Shown piece after piece: positions 61,895 to 64,000 of a stretch of DNA of 64,000 nt (positions within the stretch are counted from its first letter, which is position 1; each line of letters opens with the position of its first letter). The stretch is from Xenophilus sp. Marseille-Q4582 (lineage in GTDB: Bacteria; Pseudomonadota; Gammaproteobacteria; Burkholderiales; Burkholderiaceae_C). The stretch spans positions 310,001 to 374,000 of the forward strand of contig NZ_CAKAKO010000006.1 in assembly GCF_916700565.1 (NCBI RefSeq), read 5' to 3'. A program made the position numbers and the translations under genes. Below the pieces are notes generated by a model, which had not been told where the DNA came from, did not search any database, and worked only from the letters and a program-made list of their open reading frames with translations.

Positions 61895-62109
61895 GATGCG
61901 GACCCCTGCGCGGCCAGCGCCTTGACGCGGTTGTCGATCGCGCGCTGCGTCGCCGGCTTGAAGCGGTCCAGGCGGCACACGTTCTGCGCGCTGGTCGTCT
62001 TCGCCTTGCGCAGCAGGTCGTTCGGTTCCACCTTGCAGTGCCCGAAGCCCTCGCTACGAAGCGGCGAGCCCTTCAAATCCCAGTGGTCGCAGTTGATGCA
62101 GGTGCTCAT
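61891..62109 (-). CDS. Small Cys-rich phage protein
   Basis: A 72-residue protein with MSTCINCDHWDLKGSP, FGHCKVEP and NVCRLDRF: four Cys in a spacing that can bind zinc (C-x2-C ... C ... C). Widespread in temperate phages near nin-type genes, with no known role. Coupled to both neighbours by overlaps. Confidence 0.65.
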   Translation of the reverse strand: MSTCINCDHWDLKGSPLRSEGFGHCKVEPNDLLRKAKTTSAQNVCRLDRFKPATQRAIDNRVKALAAQGSAS

Positions 62110-62564
62110 GCCGGCGCGCCCTCCATCACCTGCTGGAAGTCGCTCCAGTTCACATGGCCGAAGCGCAGCTTGAGCTTGAGGTCACAGGCGGCCTCGATCA
62201 GGCTGCCGCGGCGCAGCGCGGGCAGAAGCCGCTCGGCGGCCTGCAGGCCAGAGTTGATGGCCGCGCGGCGCGCGTCGTCGATCTCGGGACGGCCTGCCTG
62301 CTCGTACAGCGCGTTGCACGCGCCGCGGATGATGCGGCCCTCCGGCACCTCACCATCCACCTCGCCGGCGGCCAGCGCGCCCAGCACCACGTAGAGCACG
62401 CGGCCGGCAGCGTTCACGAACTGGTGGCCGTCGTCGCCCAGGATCGCGTGGATCTGAGCGCGCACGGCGGTGTCGTGCCATTCCTTCTCGATCAGCGCGC
62501 GCTCGATCAGGCTCAGGCGCTGCGGGCGGTGGCGGCGCGCGGCCGCGCGTTTGCGATCAGCCAT
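62106..62564 (-). CDS. Phage protein, unknown
   Basis: A 152-residue mostly helical protein: a basic start (ADRKRAAARRHRPQRL), then IERALIEKEWHDTAVRAQIH, NAAGRVLYVVLGALAAGEVD and LQAAERLLPALRRGSL. It ends FGHVNWSDFQQVMEGAPA. No known family. Starts at ATG 62564 within the end of the preceding small regulator gene. Confidence 0.6.
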   Translation of the reverse strand: MADRKRAAARRHRPQRLSLIERALIEKEWHDTAVRAQIHAILGDDGHQFVNAAGRVLYVVLGALAAGEVDGEVPEGRIIRGACNALYEQAGRPEIDDARRAAINSGLQAAERLLPALRRGSLIEAACDLKLKLRFGHVNWSDFQQVMEGAPA

Positions 62565-62745
62565 GGGCGGGCACTTCATAGACGCCGCGCTGGGTGTTGC
62601 CACGGTAGACGACCTGCCCGGCCTCCACCAACGCGGCCAGGGTCTTGCGCGCGGCGGCGATGGGCCAGCCTGTGCAGGTGACGAACTCACCCAGCGTCAG
62701 CGGTCCCAGGCGAAGCAACTGGCGTGCAGCGTATGCGCGGGTCAT
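62557..62745 (-). CDS. Small winged-helix-like DNA-binding protein
   Basis: A 62-residue protein: LRLGPLTLGEFVTCTGWPIA then AARKTLAALVEAGQVVYRGN and TQRGVYEVP form a helix-turn-helix with a beta wing. It may regulate the replication or nin operon. ATG 62745 overlaps the preceding stop; a longer upstream frame has low-complexity content and is rejected. Confidence 0.6.
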   Translation of the reverse strand: MTRAYAARQLLRLGPLTLGEFVTCTGWPIAAARKTLAALVEAGQVVYRGNTQRGVYEVPAHG

Positions 62746-62957
62746 GCTGGTACCGCCTCCATCGCGGGATCGTTGGCGGGCTGCAGCGCGGCGAAATGCT
62801 CGGCGCACACCGCGAGCCTGGCGCGCTGCACCGCCGCATACCGGGCCAGCGTTTGGCGCGGGCCCGCCGGCACCTGCGGCGAGCGGGCGACATCGTTGGC
62901 CTGCATCAGCTCGCGCTGAGCATCGACGGCCACGTCGGCGATCTGTCGGATCAGCAT
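62742..62957 (-). CDS. Small phage protein, unknown
   Basis: A 71-residue helical protein (IRQIADVAVDAQRELMQAND; RQTLARYAAVQRARLAVCAE then HFAALQPANDPAMEAVPA). ATG 62957 overlaps the end of the P-like gene. No family recognised. Confidence 0.5.
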   Translation of the reverse strand: MLIRQIADVAVDAQRELMQANDVARSPQVPAGPRQTLARYAAVQRARLAVCAEHFAALQPANDPAMEAVPA

Positions 62958-63406
62958 GCTGCGCCTCCCCTGCCGGCCGCGTCGCGCGCCATCTCCAGCA
63001 CCGCGGGCGTGATGCGTGCGCCGCCCTCGTGGCGCGACAGGATCCGGTGCGCCCACGCGCGGTTGTTCGCACTGGCCGGCGGCCGTGCCAGCGTCGGGCC
63101 CAGCTTGCGCAGCTCAGCGGCCACGCGCTCCGGGCTCGCCGGCTGGTGCTCGATGCGCGGCGCGTCCTCCACCGGCGCGCGGCGGCAGAGGTTGCGAAAC
63201 ACGATCACGTTGGGCACCTGCTCGGGCAGGTTCTCCAGCGCCCAGGCGATCAGACCCAGCCGATCCGAGAAGCCGGCCAGCTCGTGTGCCCACGCGGCTT
63301 TCACGTCGCCGAGCGGCGCAGCGCCGAGGCTGCGGTCCCACGCGGCGCCGTAGGTGGCGGCCATGCGGATGAAGATGCGGTCGACGGCTTGGATGGGCAG
63401 GCTCAT
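62951..63406 (-). CDS. Replication protein P-like helicase loader
   Basis: A 151-residue protein with the layout of phage P-type loaders: IFIRMAATYGAAWDRSL, KAAWAHELAGFSDRLGLIAW and LPEQVPNVIVFRNLCRRAP. In lambdoid phages P brings host DnaB to the origin bound by O. It follows an O-like gene with overlapping ends, which supports the pair. It is shorter than lambda P, and sequence similarity is moderate. Confidence 0.6.
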   Translation of the reverse strand: MSLPIQAVDRIFIRMAATYGAAWDRSLGAAPLGDVKAAWAHELAGFSDRLGLIAWALENLPEQVPNVIVFRNLCRRAPVEDAPRIEHQPASPERVAAELRKLGPTLARPPASANNRAWAHRILSRHEGGARITPAVLEMARDAAGRGGAAC

Positions 63407-64000
63407 GGGGCCTCCAGGCGTTGGTGTGTGGGGGTGATGTCGATGACGGCGGCGCCGCCCGGCTGACGGTCGGGGTGTACGCGGCCCGTCATCTCCTCCC
63501 AGCGGGCCATGCTGGCGTCGCGGTCACGCTCGGCAAAGGACTGCGCGTTGGCCGCCGAGCGGCGGGCGGCGGGCAGAGGCGCCACGGCGGCGTCGCGTCG
63601 GCGGCCCTCGGCTGTCGCCAGGGCGTAGGCGAACGGTTTGCCGATGGCCACCGCATCGCGGGCCGCGTCGACCAGTTCCGGCAGGGTGATGCCGGCCTCC
63701 AGCAGCGCCAGCAGCTTCGGGCTCGATGGGCTGACCACGGCCATGCCCGCGCCCTTCATCGCGATGCAGGCCTCACCCGGCGTCGGGCGCGCGCTACCTT
63801 CCGCACGAAGTGTGGAAGGTAAGGTTCCGGTTCCGGTTCCGGTGTCGGGCGTACCGGTGGTGTCCGGTGCATCTCCCGCGTTTGTCCCGCGGGACATTGG
63901 CGGGACAGGCGATGGCTTCACGCGGTTCCGATTGCGGCGTTCCGCCTCCTTCCGGCGGTACTCCAGCATCTCGCCCACGCGCTTCACGATGGTGTCGTGG
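63403..64000 (-). CDS. Replication initiator O-like protein, C-terminal part
   Basis: The frame is open to the window edge (HDTIVKRVGEMLEYRRKE then AERRNRNR), so the N-terminus is missing. A basic stretch (EAERRNRNRVKPSPVPPMSR) and a Thr/Gly/Asp-rich linker with a GGTTCC-type repeat come before a helical end (LLALLEAGITLPELVDAARD; ERDRDASMARWEEMTGRVHP). This linker-plus-tail layout and the adjacent P-like gene suggest an O/DnaD-type initiator. The start is out of view. Confidence 0.55.
   Translation of the reverse strand, partial: HDTIVKRVGEMLEYRRKEAERRNRNRVKPSPVPPMSRGTNAGDAPDTTGTPDTGTGTGTLPSTLRAEGSARPTPGEACIAMKGAGMAVVSPSSPKLLALLEAGITLPELVDAARDAVAIGKPFAYALATAEGRRRDAAVAPLPAARRSAANAQSFAERDRDASMARWEEMTGRVHPDRQPGGAAVIDITPTHQRLEAP

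Larger units (their letters stand above)
13011..64000 (-). mobile_element. Temperate podovirus-type prophage (Bcep22-like), right end outside window
   Basis: Continuous phage gene order: lysis, antirepressor, giant polyvalent protein, transglycosylase and ejection proteins, tail tip, nozzle, fibres, adaptors, capsid, scaffold, portal, TerL/TerS, tRNAs, NinI-like, P-like and O-like replication genes. There are no long-tail genes (tape measure, sheath, major tail tube), which points to a podovirus. The large portal, headful-type TerL and one giant multidomain gene match what is known of Bcep22-like phages. One tail gene is broken by IS630, so it is probably defective in its current form. Confidence 0.92.

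Overview
The window is GC-rich DNA from a betaproteobacterium, most likely Burkholderiales/Comamonadaceae. This rests on the rpsB-tsf pair, a polyhydroxyalkanoate regulator of the PhaR type, RimO and RNase R, and the style of the tRNA genes. It splits into a host chromosomal part (1 to about 13,010) and the larger part of one prophage (about 13,011 to the right edge). The prophage runs off the window before any integrase or repressor is seen.

Host part. Translation genes rpsB and tsf run leftward with their own terminators. A rightward set follows: an amidase-signature hydrolase, a DadA-like FAD amino-acid dehydrogenase and a two-domain NAD(P)HX repair enzyme. A leftward SDR oxidoreductase and rnr come next, then two identical tRNA-Leu(CAG) genes, each with its own promoter-like leader and terminator, then leftward rimO and phaR and two small genes. 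A 30-nt tRNA 3' end (T arm, acceptor, CCA) at 13,011-13,040 marks the probable attachment site.

Prophage. Almost every gene reads leftward. From right to left: replication genes (O-like partial, P-like), a NinI-type phosphatase, RusA-like and YbcO-like proteins, two tRNA genes (one with initiator-tRNA hallmarks), TerS/TerL, portal, scaffold, capsid, adaptors, fibre-type proteins, a nozzle-like tail gene broken by an IS630 element, a tail tip protein, ejection-type proteins, and a giant protein of about 4,940 residues. The giant protein carries ParB-like, DNA methyltransferase, SF2 helicase, HExxH and PLxRFG segments. Beyond it lie an SRAP protein, a Rha antirepressor and the lysis cassette (holin, SAR endolysin, Rz with embedded Rz1). 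The P22-like portal, short-tail genes and a single giant polyvalent protein place it near the Bcep22-like temperate podophages.

How it may work. Six copies of a 14-bp motif (CGACCCCCCTTGAA type) lie on the leftward strand at module borders. Each is followed at promoter spacing by an AT-rich hexamer and then by the capsid, terminase, lysis, rha, tRNA or ejection genes. This looks like a phage-specific promoter set. Three small genes are written out of frame inside the giant gene, at the borders between its domains, two of them with strong ribosome binding sites. Two rightward AT-richer inserts (a two-TM protein and an HExxH protein) look like lysogen-expressed cargo. The IS630 copy breaks a tail gene exactly at TA, and removing it restores one 544-codon reading frame, so the prophage is probably defective for virion production at present.
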